Numbered from the stretch's first letter, positions 25,220 through 33,507 are shown. The stretch: 64,000 nucleotides of DNA from Micromonospora purpureochromogenes (GCF_900091515.1 NZ_LT607410.1:6138001-6202000), one strand, 5' to 3'. A program made the numbers and translations. Notes: generated by a model not told the origin, from the letters alone.

Positions 25220-26367
25220 GAGGCCGCACCCACCGGCTCGTCGAGCAGCGGGGCGGTGCTGTCGTCCTGGCCCGGCTCGCGGGGCAGCAGGAAGGCGTGC
25301 CGGGGGTGCCAGTGCGCCACCACCCGGGTGCCGACCGGCAACTGGCCGCCGGCCCCGCTGTTCGCCGCGAACGCGGAGATCTCGCTCCCCCAGCCGGTGC
25401 GGACCAGGTACTGGGTGCTGACGCCCACGTAGGAGGCGTCGGTGACCACACCCTCGATGTGCTGGTGTCCGCCGGGCACCTGGTCGGCGGAGCCGACCAG
25501 ATGCAGCTTCTCCGGGCGTACCCCCAGGTAGACCGCGCCCCGGTCGGAGCGGGCGCGGTCGGCGGGCACCGAGAAGCGGGCGCCGTGGGCGGTGACCGGC
25601 ACCTCGGTGCCGGCGGTGCCCGCGGCCTCGGCCGCCAGCAGGTTGGACTGGCCGAGGAAGTTCGCCACGAACGCGGTGGCCGGGAACTCGTAGATGTCGG
25701 CCGGTGCGCCGAGCTGCTCGATCCGGCCGGCGTTCATCACCGCGACCGTGTCGGCCATGGTCATGGCCTCCTCCTGGTCGTGGGTGACGTGCACGAAGGT
25801 GATCCCGACCTCGGTCTGGATCCGCTTCAGCTCGATCTGCATCTGCCGCCGCAGCTTCAGGTCGAGCGCGCCCAGCGGCTCGTCGAGCAGCAGCACCTGC
25901 GGGCGGTTGATCAGCGCGCGGGCCAGGGCGACCCGCTGCTGCTGCCCGCCGGAGAGCTGCGCGGGGCGTCGGTTGCCGTAGTCGTCGAGCTGCACCAGCG
26001 ACAGCATCCGCATGACCTCGTCATCGACCGAGCGGATGCCGCGCCGGCGCAGCCCGAACGCCACGTTCTCGAAGATGTTCAGGTGCGGGAAGAGCGCGTA
26101 GCTCTGGAACACGGTGTTCACCGGCCGCTTGTACGGCCGCAACCGGGCGATGTCCCGGTCCCCGAGCAGCACCTGCCCGCTGGTCGGTTCCTCCAGTCCG
26201 GCGATCATCCGCAGGGTGGTGGTCTTGCCGCAGCCGGACGCCCCGAGCAGGGCGAAGAACGAGCCCTGCGGGATGGTCAGGCTGAGGTCGTCCACCGCGG
26301 TGAAGACGCCGAACCGCTTGGTGAGGTTGGCCAGCCTCAGGTCGCCGGCCGGTGACTCGTGTCCCAT
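25216..26367 (-). CDS. potA: Polyamine ABC transporter ATP-binding protein (PotA-type)
   Basis: 383 residues from ATG 26367 with GAGG close upstream; GTG 26376, overlapping the binding-protein stop, is the alternative. Walker A GASGCGKTT, Q-loop VFQSYALFPHL, signature QLSGGQQQRVALARALINRP, Walker B LLLDEPLGALDLKLR, and the FVHVTHDQEEAMTMAD H-loop region. The last 120 residues form a TOBE domain (YLGVRPEKLHLV, VGVSTQYLVRT). The KLRRQMQIELKRIQTEVGIT context is typical of spermidine/putrescine importers. Confidence 0.95.
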   Translation of the reverse strand: MGHESPAGDLRLANLTKRFGVFTAVDDLSLTIPQGSFFALLGASGCGKTTTLRMIAGLEEPTSGQVLLGDRDIARLRPYKRPVNTVFQSYALFPHLNIFENVAFGLRRRGIRSVDDEVMRMLSLVQLDDYGNRRPAQLSGGQQQRVALARALINRPQVLLLDEPLGALDLKLRRQMQIELKRIQTEVGITFVHVTHDQEEAMTMADTVAVMNAGRIEQLGAPADIYEFPATAFVANFLGQSNLLAAEAAGTAGTEVPVTAHGARFSVPADRARSDRGAVYLGVRPEKLHLVGSADQVPGGHQHIEGVVTDASYVGVSTQYLVRTGWGSEISAFAANSGAGGQLPVGTRVVAHWHPRHAFLLPREPGQDDSTAPLLDEPVGAAS

Positions 26368-26372
26368 CGTCC

Positions 26373-27557
26373 TCACGCCCCGATGACCTGCTGGAACTTC
26401 GTTTCGTACTCCTTCTCCTGCTTCTCGTCCAGGGCCATGAACACCTTGGACTTCGACAGCAGGGCCTCGTCCGGGAAGATCAGCGGGTTGGCCGCCAGCT
26501 CCGGATCGATCTTCTCCATCTCGGCCTGCGCGCCCTTGACCGGGCAGATGTAGTTGACGTACGCGGCGAGCTGCGCGGCGACGGCCGGGTCGTAGTAGTA
26601 GTTGATCATCGCTTCGGCGTTGGCCTTGTGGGTGGCCTTGTTCGGCACCATCATGTTGTCGCTGAACAGCATCACGCCGGAGTCGGGCGAGACGAACTGG
26701 ATCTTCTCGTCCTCGCCGGTGAGCTGGATGACGTCGCCGGACCAGCCGATGCAGGCAGCGATGTCGCCCTTGGCGAGGTCCGGGGCGTAGTCGTTGCCGG
26801 TGAACTTGCGGATCTGCCCGGAGTCGACGGCCTTCTTGAGCTTGTTGAGCGCGTCGTCGAACTGGGCCCCGGTGAAGTTGGCCGGGTCGTGCCCGTTGGA
26901 CTGGAGCAGCAGGCCCATGGTGTCGCGCATCTCGGACAGCGCGGTCACCTTGCCCTTCAGGTCGGGGCGGGTCAGCAGCTCGTCGACGGTGCGGAGCTCC
27001 TTGGTGACGTTGCCGTTGTAGGCCAGGCCGGCCAGGCCGGACTGCCACGGGATGGCGATCTGGTTGTCCGGGTCGAAGGACCGGTTGAGCAGCGACGGCA
27101 GCAGGTTGGCCGCCACGTTCGGCAGCTTCGCCGGGTCGAGCTTCTGGATCCAGCCGAGCCGGATCATCCGGGCGGCCATCCAGTCGGTGAGGACGATGAT
27201 GTCCCGGTCGGTGCTCTGGCAGCTCGCGAGCTGGTTCTGCACCTTGCCGAAGAACTCGTTGTTGTCGTTGATGTCCTCGGTGTAGGTGACCTGGATGCCG
27301 GTCTTCTGGACGAACGCGTCGAGGCTGGGCCGCTTCGACTCGTCCTTCTCGTCCACATCCATGTACTGCGGCCAGTTGGCGAAGGCGAGCTTCTTCTCCG
27401 TCGCGGAGAGGTCCTCGCTCTTGCAGCCCTCCTCGGTCTGGGTCGCGGCCTTGGTGCCGCAGCCGGCGAGCACGCCGCCCGCGGCGAGCAGGGCGGCCGA
27501 GGAGAGGGTGCCGGTGAGTAGTCCACGCCGGGTGAAGGGCTTCAGGGGAGTTCGCAT
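26373..27557 (-). CDS. Polyamine-binding lipoprotein (PotD-type)
   Basis: 394 residues from ATG 27557 with TAGGAG upstream. The N-terminus has a twin arginine (PFTRRGLLTGTLSSAAL) followed by a lipobox LAGC at about residues 30-33, so it is a probable Tat-exported lipoprotein. The mature protein is a periplasmic-binding fold of the PotD/PotF kind: NWPQYMDVD, VTYTEDINDNNEFFGKV, DIIVLTDWMAARMI, IPWQSGLAGLAYN, and CIGWSGDVIQL for polyamine contact. It is the first gene of the transport operon. The upstream frame extension to 27671 lies over the promoter and was rejected. Confidence 0.94.
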   Translation of the reverse strand: MRTPLKPFTRRGLLTGTLSSAALLAAGGVLAGCGTKAATQTEEGCKSEDLSATEKKLAFANWPQYMDVDEKDESKRPSLDAFVQKTGIQVTYTEDINDNNEFFGKVQNQLASCQSTDRDIIVLTDWMAARMIRLGWIQKLDPAKLPNVAANLLPSLLNRSFDPDNQIAIPWQSGLAGLAYNGNVTKELRTVDELLTRPDLKGKVTALSEMRDTMGLLLQSNGHDPANFTGAQFDDALNKLKKAVDSGQIRKFTGNDYAPDLAKGDIAACIGWSGDVIQLTGEDEKIQFVSPDSGVMLFSDNMMVPNKATHKANAEAMINYYYDPAVAAQLAAYVNYICPVKGAQAEMEKIDPELAANPLIFPDEALLSKSKVFMALDEKQEKEYETKFQQVIGA

Positions 27558-27642
27558 GTGACGACTCCTAGGGGGTCGTCCGTCGGCGACGGGGACGGGG
27601 GTGACGGCGCCGGCGGGAGGGGTCAGGTGCCTGGGACGACTG

Positions 27643-27684
27643 ATCCTGACATGAGGTGACCGCCCCCACAAGGGATTCCGTTGC
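27643..27684 (-). promoter_or_regulatory. Predicted polyamine operon promoter with adjacent Lrp-type site
   Basis: On the minus strand TTGTGG (27671-27666) and CAGGAT (27648-27643) are spaced by 17 bases, pointing to potD. Abutting the -35 box is GGATTCCGTTGC (27673-27684), the motif repeated upstream of the aminotransferase and gab genes, followed by a second partial GGGATTAGC. The site lies in the shared divergent region with the Lrp gene, so it could serve autoregulation too. Confidence 0.5.
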
Positions 27685-27766
27685 GGGATTAGCCATGCAC
27701 GACGAAATACGCCACACTGCCGATGGCACTAGGCTCACCCGGGGGAACGGATATGGGGAGTGGTCG

Positions 27767-28279
27767 ATGACGAACCGGCAGCAGGAGAACGGCAACGGCG
27801 GGCGGCGGGTGACCGTCCGTGAGGGCGCCAGCCACGTTCTGCTCGACGACGTGGCGAAGCAGATCATCGAGCAGCTCCAGGAGGACGGCCGCCGGCCGTA
27901 CGCGACCATCGGCAAGGCGGTCGGGCTCTCCGAGGCGGCGGTGCGGCAGCGGGTGCAGCGGCTGCTCGACGCCGGGGTGATGCAGATCGTCGCCGTCACC
28001 GACCCGCTCCAGCTCGGCTTCCCCCGCCAGGCCATGATCGGCCTGCGGACCGACGGCGACCTGGAGGCGGTGGCCGACCGGCTCGCCGAGTTCGAGGAGA
28101 TCGACTACGTGGTGATCACCGCCGGCTCGTTCGACCTGCTCGCCGAGGTGGTCTGCCGCAACGACGCCCACCTGCTGGAGATCCTGCAGAAGCTGCGCGC
28201 CGTCCCCGGGGTGCTGGCGACCGAGGCGTTCGTCTACCTCAAGCTGCGCAAGCAGACCTACACCTGGGGTACGGCCTGA
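27767..28279 (+). CDS. Lrp/AsnC-family transcriptional regulator
   Basis: 170 residues from ATG 27767, with GGGGAG upstream; earlier in-frame starts fall in the divergent promoter region. The N-terminal helix-turn-helix (LLDDVAKQIIEQLQEDGRRP, YATIGKAVGLSEAAVRQRVQ, RLLDAGVMQIVAVTDP) is followed by the RAM ligand-binding domain (QAMIGLRTDGDLEAVADRLA, DYVVITAGSFDLLAEVVCR, LRAVPGVLATEAFVYLKL). It is divergent from the polyamine transport operon and 187 bases before the aminotransferase gene. A recurring 12-base motif around these promoters makes it the likely regulator of polyamine and GABA use, sensing an amino acid or polyamine. Confidence 0.93.
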   Translation: MTNRQQENGNGGRRVTVREGASHVLLDDVAKQIIEQLQEDGRRPYATIGKAVGLSEAAVRQRVQRLLDAGVMQIVAVTDPLQLGFPRQAMIGLRTDGDLEAVADRLAEFEEIDYVVITAGSFDLLAEVVCRNDAHLLEILQKLRAVPGVLATEAFVYLKLRKQTYTWGTA

Positions 28280-28307
28280 GCACCGCCCCGCGTTCGCCGG
28301 CTCGTGC

Positions 28308-28350
28308 GGATTCCGTAGCGCCAGCCGTAGTCGATCGCAGAATTCGTTGC
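28308..28350. promoter_or_regulatory. Two candidate Lrp-type sites upstream of the aminotransferase operon
   Basis: GGATTCCGTAGC (28308-28319) differs at one position from the site at 27673-27684. AGAATTCGTTGC (28339-28350) is a weaker version, and the two start 31 bases apart, about three helical turns, as expected for octameric Lrp proteins. No clear -35/-10 pair was found in 28351-28465, although TTGACT occurs in it. Confidence 0.5.
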
Positions 28351-28465
28351 TCTGGACACGATTGACTGCCGATCCCACTTGCCTCGGGCCATCAGACTGT
28401 GACATAACCGTGGGCAGAGCGGCCGGTGTCACCCCCTGACCGGCCCGAGACCCGATGGGGCTGAC

Positions 28466-29812
28466 ATGGCCAACGCCACCGACCACCTCTGGATGCACTT
28501 CACCCGGATGGCCAGCTACTCCGCCGGCGAGGTGCCCACCATCGTCCGCGGCGAGGGCGCGTACGTCTGGGACTCCCAGGGCCGCCGGTACCTGGACGGA
28601 CTCGCCGGGCTCTTCGTCGTCAACGCCGGTCACGGGCGTACCGAGCTGGCCGAGGCGGCCGCCAAGCAGGCCGGCGAGCTGGCCTACTTTCCGCTCTGGT
28701 CGTACGCCCACCCGAAGGCGATCGAGCTGGCGGAGAAGATCGCCTCGCTCACCCCGGGCGACCTGAACCGGGTCTTCTTCACCACCGGCGGCTCCGAGGC
28801 CGTCGAGGCGGCGTGGAAGCTGGCCCGGGCGTACTTCAAGCGCACCGGCCAGCCGAACAAGCACAAGGTGGTCAGCCGGTACATCGCCTACCACGGCACC
28901 TCGATGGGCGCGCTGTCGATCACCGGCCTGCCCGGCATCAAGAGCGACTTCGAGCCGCTGGTGCCCGGCGGCATCAAGGTGCCCAACACCAACTTCTACC
29001 GCGCCCCCGAGCACGGCGACTCGCCCGAGGCGTTCGGCCGCTGGGCCGCCGAGGAGATCCGCCGCGCCATCGAACGCGAGGGGCCGGACACCGTCGCCGC
29101 GGTCTTCCTGGAGCCGGTGCAGAACTCCGGCGGCTGCTTCCCGCCGCCGCCCGGCTACTTCGCGCGGGTCCGGGAGATCTGCGACGAGTACGACGTGCTG
29201 CTCGTCTCCGACGAGGTGATCTGCTCCTGGGGCCGGCTCGGCGAGTACTTCGGCGCCGTCCGCTACGGCTACCAGCCCGACATCATCACCACCGCCAAGG
29301 GCATCACCTCCGGGTACGCCCCGCTCGGCGCGATGATCGCCAGCGAGCGGCTGATGGAGCCGTTCCTCACCGAGACCGGCATGTTCGCTCACGGGGTGAC
29401 CTTCGGCGGCCACCCGGTCTCCTGCGCGGTGGCCCTGGCCAACCTGGAGGTCTTCGCCCGCGAGGACCTCGTCGGGCACGTCCGGGCCAACGAGGGCGCC
29501 TTCCGGTCCACCCTGGAGAAGCTCAACGACCTGCCCATCGTCGGCGACGTCCGGGGCGACGGCTACTTCTACGGCATCGAGCTGGTCAAGGACAAGGCGA
29601 CCCGGGAGACCTTCGACGACGCCGAGTCCGAGCGGCTGCTGCGCGGCTACCTCTCCACCGCGCTCTTCCAGGCCGGGCTCTACTGCCGCGCCGACGACCG
29701 GGGCGACCCCGTGGTGCAGCTCGCCCCGCCGCTGATCGCCGATCAGCAGCAGTTCGACGAGATCGAGCAGATCCTGCGCGCCGTGTTGACCGAGGCATGG
29801 AACCGCCTCTGA
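28466..29812 (+). CDS. Class III aminotransferase (putrescine/diamine-type)
   Basis: 448 residues, ATG at 28466. PLP enzyme with TTGGSEAVEAAWKLARAYFK, SRYIAYHGTSMGALSITGLP, EPVQNSGGCFPPPPGYFARV, the VSDEVICSWGRLGEYFG Asp motif and the Schiff-base lysine in DIITTAKGITSGYAPLGA. The opening HLWMHFTRM and the EPVQNSGGCF motif match actinobacterial enzymes annotated as omega-amino acid or putrescine--pyruvate aminotransferases. It probably converts putrescine or a related diamine to the aldehyde used by the aminobutyraldehyde dehydrogenase. It starts an operon with a PNPOx-like protein and an FAD oxidase. Confidence 0.92.
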   Translation: MANATDHLWMHFTRMASYSAGEVPTIVRGEGAYVWDSQGRRYLDGLAGLFVVNAGHGRTELAEAAAKQAGELAYFPLWSYAHPKAIELAEKIASLTPGDLNRVFFTTGGSEAVEAAWKLARAYFKRTGQPNKHKVVSRYIAYHGTSMGALSITGLPGIKSDFEPLVPGGIKVPNTNFYRAPEHGDSPEAFGRWAAEEIRRAIEREGPDTVAAVFLEPVQNSGGCFPPPPGYFARVREICDEYDVLLVSDEVICSWGRLGEYFGAVRYGYQPDIITTAKGITSGYAPLGAMIASERLMEPFLTETGMFAHGVTFGGHPVSCAVALANLEVFAREDLVGHVRANEGAFRSTLEKLNDLPIVGDVRGDGYFYGIELVKDKATRETFDDAESERLLRGYLSTALFQAGLYCRADDRGDPVVQLAPPLIADQQQFDEIEQILRAVLTEAWNRL

Positions 29813-30540
29813 GCGGCGGGCCCGCGCGGGACGGGGCCGGTTCCCGGGACACCGGGAGCCGGCCCCGCACCGTCGTAGCGGCCCCCGCCGACACCGGAAC
29901 GCCCGCGAGCAGCGCGGCCGTCGGTGGCACCGACCGCACCCGGGTACGCCGGCTGCCCGAGCTCGCCGTCCACGACCGGGCCGTCCTGCACGCCGTCCTC
30001 GACGCCGGCCGGTTCGGTCACCTGGCCATCGCCGACGGGCATCAGCCGTACGCCCTGCCGGTGGCCTACGCCCGCGACGGCGAGCGGGTGCTGCTGCACG
30101 GCTCGACCGGTAGCCGACTGTTCCGGCACCTCGCGGCGGGCGCGCCGGCCTGCCTGACGGTGACCCTGCTCGACGGTCTCGTCCTGGCCCGCAGCGCCTT
30201 CGCCTCCTCGATGAACTACCGGTGCGCCATCGTCCTCGGCGAGCTGAGCGTGGTCGACGGCGACGACCGGCTGGCCGCCCTGGCACGAATCTCGGAGCAC
30301 CTGCTGCCCGGCCGCTGGGCGGCGATCCGGCCGCCGTCGGCGAAGGAGCTGGCCGCCACGCTGGTGCTCGCCCTGCCGCTGGACGAGTGCTCGGTGAAGG
30401 TCAGCGCCGGCCCGCCGGACGACCCCGCCGACGACCTCGACCGGCCGGTCTGGGCCGGGGTGGTGCCGGTGCAGGAAACGCTCGGCACCCCGCAGCCCGA
30501 CCGCCGGCTGCGCCACGACCTGACCCCACCGGAGTGGTGA
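29797..30540 (+). CDS. Pyridoxamine 5'-phosphate oxidase-like flavoprotein
   Basis: 247 residues from ATG 29797, overlapping the aminotransferase end by 16 bases; the first 45 residues are low-complexity and the true start may be later. The core split-barrel segment reads LDAGRFGHLAIADGHQPYALPVAYARDG, RVLLHGSTGSRLFRHLAAG and ACLTVTLLDGLVLARSAFASS, typical of PNPOx-like FMN or F420-binding proteins near NimA. It ends with VWAGVVPVQETLGTPQPD, the usual tail of this subgroup. Its enzymatic role here is unknown; linkage to PLP enzymes may point to cofactor handling or detoxification. Confidence 0.85.
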   Translation: MEPPLSGGPARDGAGSRDTGSRPRTVVAAPADTGTPASSAAVGGTDRTRVRRLPELAVHDRAVLHAVLDAGRFGHLAIADGHQPYALPVAYARDGERVLLHGSTGSRLFRHLAAGAPACLTVTLLDGLVLARSAFASSMNYRCAIVLGELSVVDGDDRLAALARISEHLLPGRWAAIRPPSAKELAATLVLALPLDECSVKVSAGPPDDPADDLDRPVWAGVVPVQETLGTPQPDRRLRHDLTPPEW

Positions 30541-31916
30541 TGCGCTACCAGGAGCTGTCCCACTGGCTGGCCACGGTGGACGAGCCGCTGGACCCGCGCC
30601 CGTCGCTGCCCGGCGACGCCGACGCCGACGTGGTGATCGTCGGGGCCGGCTACACCGGGCTCTGGACGGCGTACCACCTCGCGACCGCCGACCCGTCGCT
30701 GCGGATCACCGTGCTGGAGGCCGAGATCGCCGGGTACGGCGCCTCGGGGCGCAACGGCGGCTGGTGCTCCGCACTCTTCCCCACCTCGCTGCCCGCGCTG
30801 GCCCGCCGGCACGGCCGGGACCGGGCGCTGGCCATGCAGCGGGCCATGCAGGAGACCGTGCGCGAGGTCGGCCGGGTGGTCGCCGCCGAGGGCATCGACT
30901 GCGACTGGCACCAGGGCGGGACGGTAGTGCTGGCCCGGTCGCCGGCCCAGCTCGGCCGGGCCCGCGCCGAGGTGGCCACGGCCCGCGAGCACGGTCTCGA
31001 TCCCGACGACCTGGTGCTGCTCGACGCCGCCGAGGCGTCCGCCCGGTGCGCGGCCGAGGGGGTGCTCGGCGCGACGTACACCCCGCACTGCGCGGTGGTG
31101 CACCCGGCGAAGCTGGTCCGTGGGCTGGCCCGGGCGGTCGAGCGCCACGGGGTACGCCTGCACGAACGCACCCCGGTCACCGCGATCCGGGCCGGCGCGG
31201 CGGTCACCCCGTACGGCACGGTCCGGGCGCCGGTGGTGGTCCGGGCCACCGAGGGGTACACGCCGGGGCTGCCCGGGCAGCGCCGCGCCATCGCCCCGGT
31301 CTACTCGCTGATGGTGGCCACCGAGCCGCTGCCCGCGCAGACCTGGGACCGGATCGGGCTGGCCGAGCGGGAGACGTTCTCCGACCACCGGCACGTCATC
31401 ATCTACGGCCAACGGACCGCCGACGGCCGGTTGGCCTTCGGTGGGCGGGGCGCGCCCTACCACTTCGGCTCCCGGGTCTCCCCCGCGTACGACCGGGAGC
31501 CGGCGGTCTTCCGCGCGCTCCGCCGGGTGCTGGGCGAACTCTTCCCCGTGCTCGGCCCCGAGGTGCCGGTCAGCCACACCTGGGGCGGCCCGCTCGGGGT
31601 GGCCCGGGACTGGTCCGCCTCCGTCGGGCTGGACCGCGCGACGGGTCTCGGCTGGGCGGGCGGCTACGTGGGCGACGGGGTGGGCACCAGCAACCTGGCC
31701 GGCCGTACCCTCGCCGACCTGATCCGCGGCGTGGACAGCGACCTGACGACGCTCCCCTGGGTCAACCACCGCTCCCCGAGATGGGAGCCGGAACCCCTGC
31801 GCTGGCTGGCGGTCAACGCCGGCCTGAAGGTGATGTTCTCGGCCGACGCTGCCGAGGCCCGCAAGGGCCGCCCCTCCCGCCGCGCCGCCGCCTTCTCCCG
31901 CCTCCTCGGCCACTAA
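30540..31916 (+). CDS. FAD-dependent amine oxidoreductase (DAO family)
   Basis: 458 residues; the ATG shares one base with the preceding stop (TGATG). Dinucleotide motif VVIVGAGYTGLWTAYHLA, GYGASGRNGGWCSALFP loop and a C-terminal SHTWGGPLGVARDWSASVGL plus AGGYVGDGVGTSNLAGRTLA region mark the DAO/PuuB-like family. It is a second, diverged relative of the oxidase at 21986-23407; the active-site loops differ (CDWHQGG versus CEFERTG), so substrates probably differ. It is the last gene of the aminotransferase operon, followed by a long hairpin. Confidence 0.92.
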   Translation: MRYQELSHWLATVDEPLDPRPSLPGDADADVVIVGAGYTGLWTAYHLATADPSLRITVLEAEIAGYGASGRNGGWCSALFPTSLPALARRHGRDRALAMQRAMQETVREVGRVVAAEGIDCDWHQGGTVVLARSPAQLGRARAEVATAREHGLDPDDLVLLDAAEASARCAAEGVLGATYTPHCAVVHPAKLVRGLARAVERHGVRLHERTPVTAIRAGAAVTPYGTVRAPVVVRATEGYTPGLPGQRRAIAPVYSLMVATEPLPAQTWDRIGLAERETFSDHRHVIIYGQRTADGRLAFGGRGAPYHFGSRVSPAYDREPAVFRALRRVLGELFPVLGPEVPVSHTWGGPLGVARDWSASVGLDRATGLGWAGGYVGDGVGTSNLAGRTLADLIRGVDSDLTTLPWVNHRSPRWEPEPLRWLAVNAGLKVMFSADAAEARKGRPSRRAAAFSRLLGH

Positions 31917-31940
31917 CCGCCTCCCCCCTCCGTCCCGGCT

Positions 31941-32002
31941 CGGTGATCAAGAGGTTTGCGTCATCCAGGGTCCTGATCCTGACGCAAACTTCTTGATCAC
32001 CG
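31941..32002. terminator. Long hairpin between convergent genes
   Basis: 23-bp arms (CGGTGATCAAGAGGTTTGCG and on) with a single mismatch and a 16-base loop, between the FAD oxidase stop at 31916 and the DUF3499 stop at 32047. Likely a bidirectional terminator. Confidence 0.75.
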
Positions 32003-32046
32003 GGGCAGGCGGGCGGGCGGTAGGCCGGGCAGGGAGGGGGTGGGGG

Positions 32047-32418
32047 TTAGTGGTTGGGGGGGATTACGCGGAGGTGGCCTCGGCGGCCGGTGTGGGGGGA
32101 GGGGTGGGCGGTCTGGTGGTCGTCCTCGGGGGGACGGGGGGTCACGGGGCGGGCGGCCTCGCGGACGGCCTCGGCCAGGGCCACCAGGTCGTCGGTGGTG
32201 GGCGGCGGCGGCTCGAACTCGCCCTCGTGCCGGACCACGTCCCAGCCGCGGGGAGCGGTCAGGCTCCGGGCGTGCGGCTCGCAGAGGTCGTACGTGTGCG
32301 GCTCGGCGAAGGCCGCCAACGGGCCCACCACCGCGGTCGACTCGTTGTAGACATAGGTCAATGTGGCGACCGCTTGCCGGGGGCAGCCGTTACGGGAGCA
32401 GCGCCGTGGTGACCTCAC
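32047..32418 (-). CDS. DUF3499 protein
   Basis: 123 residues from GTG 32418. The opening RSPRRCSRNGCPRQAVATL and the later YDLCEPHARSLTAPRGWDVV are the DUF3499 signature, with cysteines and histidines (C7, C12, C46, H49) that look like a zinc ribbon. A Pro/Glu-rich tail ends RGHLRVIPPNH. In actinobacteria this gene is usually found beside the zincin-like and whiB genes, exactly the order seen here, and the mycobacterial counterpart lies in the same core block. Function is unknown; a nucleic-acid or metal-binding role is a guess. Confidence 0.93.
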   Translation of the reverse strand: MRSPRRCSRNGCPRQAVATLTYVYNESTAVVGPLAAFAEPHTYDLCEPHARSLTAPRGWDVVRHEGEFEPPPPTTDDLVALAEAVREAARPVTPRPPEDDHQTAHPSPHTGRRGHLRVIPPNH

Positions 32419-32572
32419 GGCGGCAGGGTATCTCCATTACCGGGTCCGGCGCACCGGTTCGCGTTGCGACACGCCCGTCAGGGTGATCACAATTCGTGCC
32501 CGCTCGGCCCCGCCGCGCCAGGAGTGCGGCGCTGCCGCAGGCCAGGCCGGCCCGGCAGCTACCCTTTGCCTC

Positions 32573-33022
32573 ATGACGAGCCCGGAACACCGCCGCCCCG
32601 GCTCCGGCCGGCGCACCCACCGCGACCGCCACGGTCGTGGCCTGCGGGGGCGGCTGGTACCGGCGACCGTCCCGCTGGCCCGCACCAAGGCCGAGGTCTT
32701 CGACGACCTGGTGCTGGACACCGTCGAGACGCTGGAGCGCCGCTTCGCCAAGGAGCTGGCCGGCGTCGAGTTCGCCGTCGAGGACGTCCCGCCGGACCTG
32801 AACGTCTACGACTCGGACGTGCTCGAGGACGGCGAGGTGCCGCTGGCCCGCCTGCTGCCGGGGCGCCCGGGCCGGCAGGAGGTGCCGCCCCGCATCGTGC
32901 TCTACCGCCGACCGCTGGAGTTCCGCGCGATGGACCGCGAGGACCTGGCCGACCTGGTGCACGACGTGATCATCGAGCAGGTGGCGAACCTGCTCGGGGT
33001 CGACCCGGACGAACTGGCCTGA
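32573..33022 (+). CDS. Zincin-like (metallopeptidase-family) protein without the HExxH motif
   Basis: 149 residues from ATG 32573. After a basic 35-residue lead (TSPEHRRPGSGRRTHRDRHG) the fold follows the short zincin-like family: FDDLVLDTVETLERRFAKEL, VEFAVEDVPPDLN, RIVLYRRPLEFRAMDREDLA. The position of the catalytic HExxH reads VHDVIIEQVANLLG, so the zinc-binding pair is not intact. The protein is therefore predicted to be non-catalytic, or to use another site. It is divergent from DUF3499 and convergent with whiB, a conserved actinobacterial arrangement. Confidence 0.85.
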   Translation: MTSPEHRRPGSGRRTHRDRHGRGLRGRLVPATVPLARTKAEVFDDLVLDTVETLERRFAKELAGVEFAVEDVPPDLNVYDSDVLEDGEVPLARLLPGRPGRQEVPPRIVLYRRPLEFRAMDREDLADLVHDVIIEQVANLLGVDPDELA

Positions 33023-33104
33023 CCCCCCTCGGTCGGGCCGCCCCCGCGGCACCGACCCGGGCGTGAGCCGGGCGGCCCCCACCGCCCCGACCCCACACGT
33101 CAGC

Positions 33105-33362
33105 TCAGGCGGCCCGCCGCTTGAGCTTGCGCCGCTCCCGTTCGGAGAGCCCGCCCCAGATCCCGAACCGCTCGTCGTGACCGAGAGCGTATTCGAGGCA
33201 TTCCGTCTTGACCTCGCACCGCGAGCAGATCCGCTTCGCCTCGCGGGTCGAGCCGCCCTTCTCGGGAAAGAACGCTTCCGGATCGGTCTGCGAGCAGAGC
33301 GCCCGCTCCTGCCACTCCGGCGCGTTTCCGAGCAGGTCGGCCACCTCAAGCTGGCCGTCCAT
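33105..33362 (-). CDS. whiB: WhiB-family iron-sulfur regulator
   Basis: 85 residues from ATG 33362. Four cysteines (Cys23, Cys46, Cys49, Cys55) in the pattern CxnCxxCxxxxxC bind a 4Fe-4S cluster; the GIWGGLSERERRKLKRR turn and basic tail bind DNA together with a sigma factor. Length and position next to the zincin-like and F420 genes match the WhiB/WhmD (WhiB2) group required for sporulation septation or cell division. A promoter with a perfect palindrome over its -10 region lies upstream at 33478-33507, with an untranslated leader of about 105 bases. Confidence 0.96.
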   Translation of the reverse strand: MDGQLEVADLLGNAPEWQERALCSQTDPEAFFPEKGGSTREAKRICSRCEVKTECLEYALGHDERFGIWGGLSERERRKLKRRAA

Positions 33363-33477
33363 CAGATGCCTCCTTGTCGCGCACCGGCGTCATCGCCGCT
33401 GCAACCCCCCACGCGAAAGGCGTGCTTGTCCGTACGGTCCCCATTTATTGCGTTCCGGTGCGAACAACCCCAATCAA

Positions 33478-33507
33478 ATTACACGCGTGTAATGCGTGCG
33501 CCGTCAA
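33478..33507 (-). promoter_or_regulatory. Predicted whiB promoter overlapped by a 16-bp palindrome
   Basis: Minus strand TTGACG (33507-33502) and TGTAAT (33483-33478) are 18 bases apart. The perfect palindrome ATTACACGCGTGTAAT (33478-33493) covers the -10 box and half of the spacer, an arrangement expected for a repressor site. The surrounding 33430-33530 is distinctly more AT-rich than the coding DNA. Confidence 0.65.
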
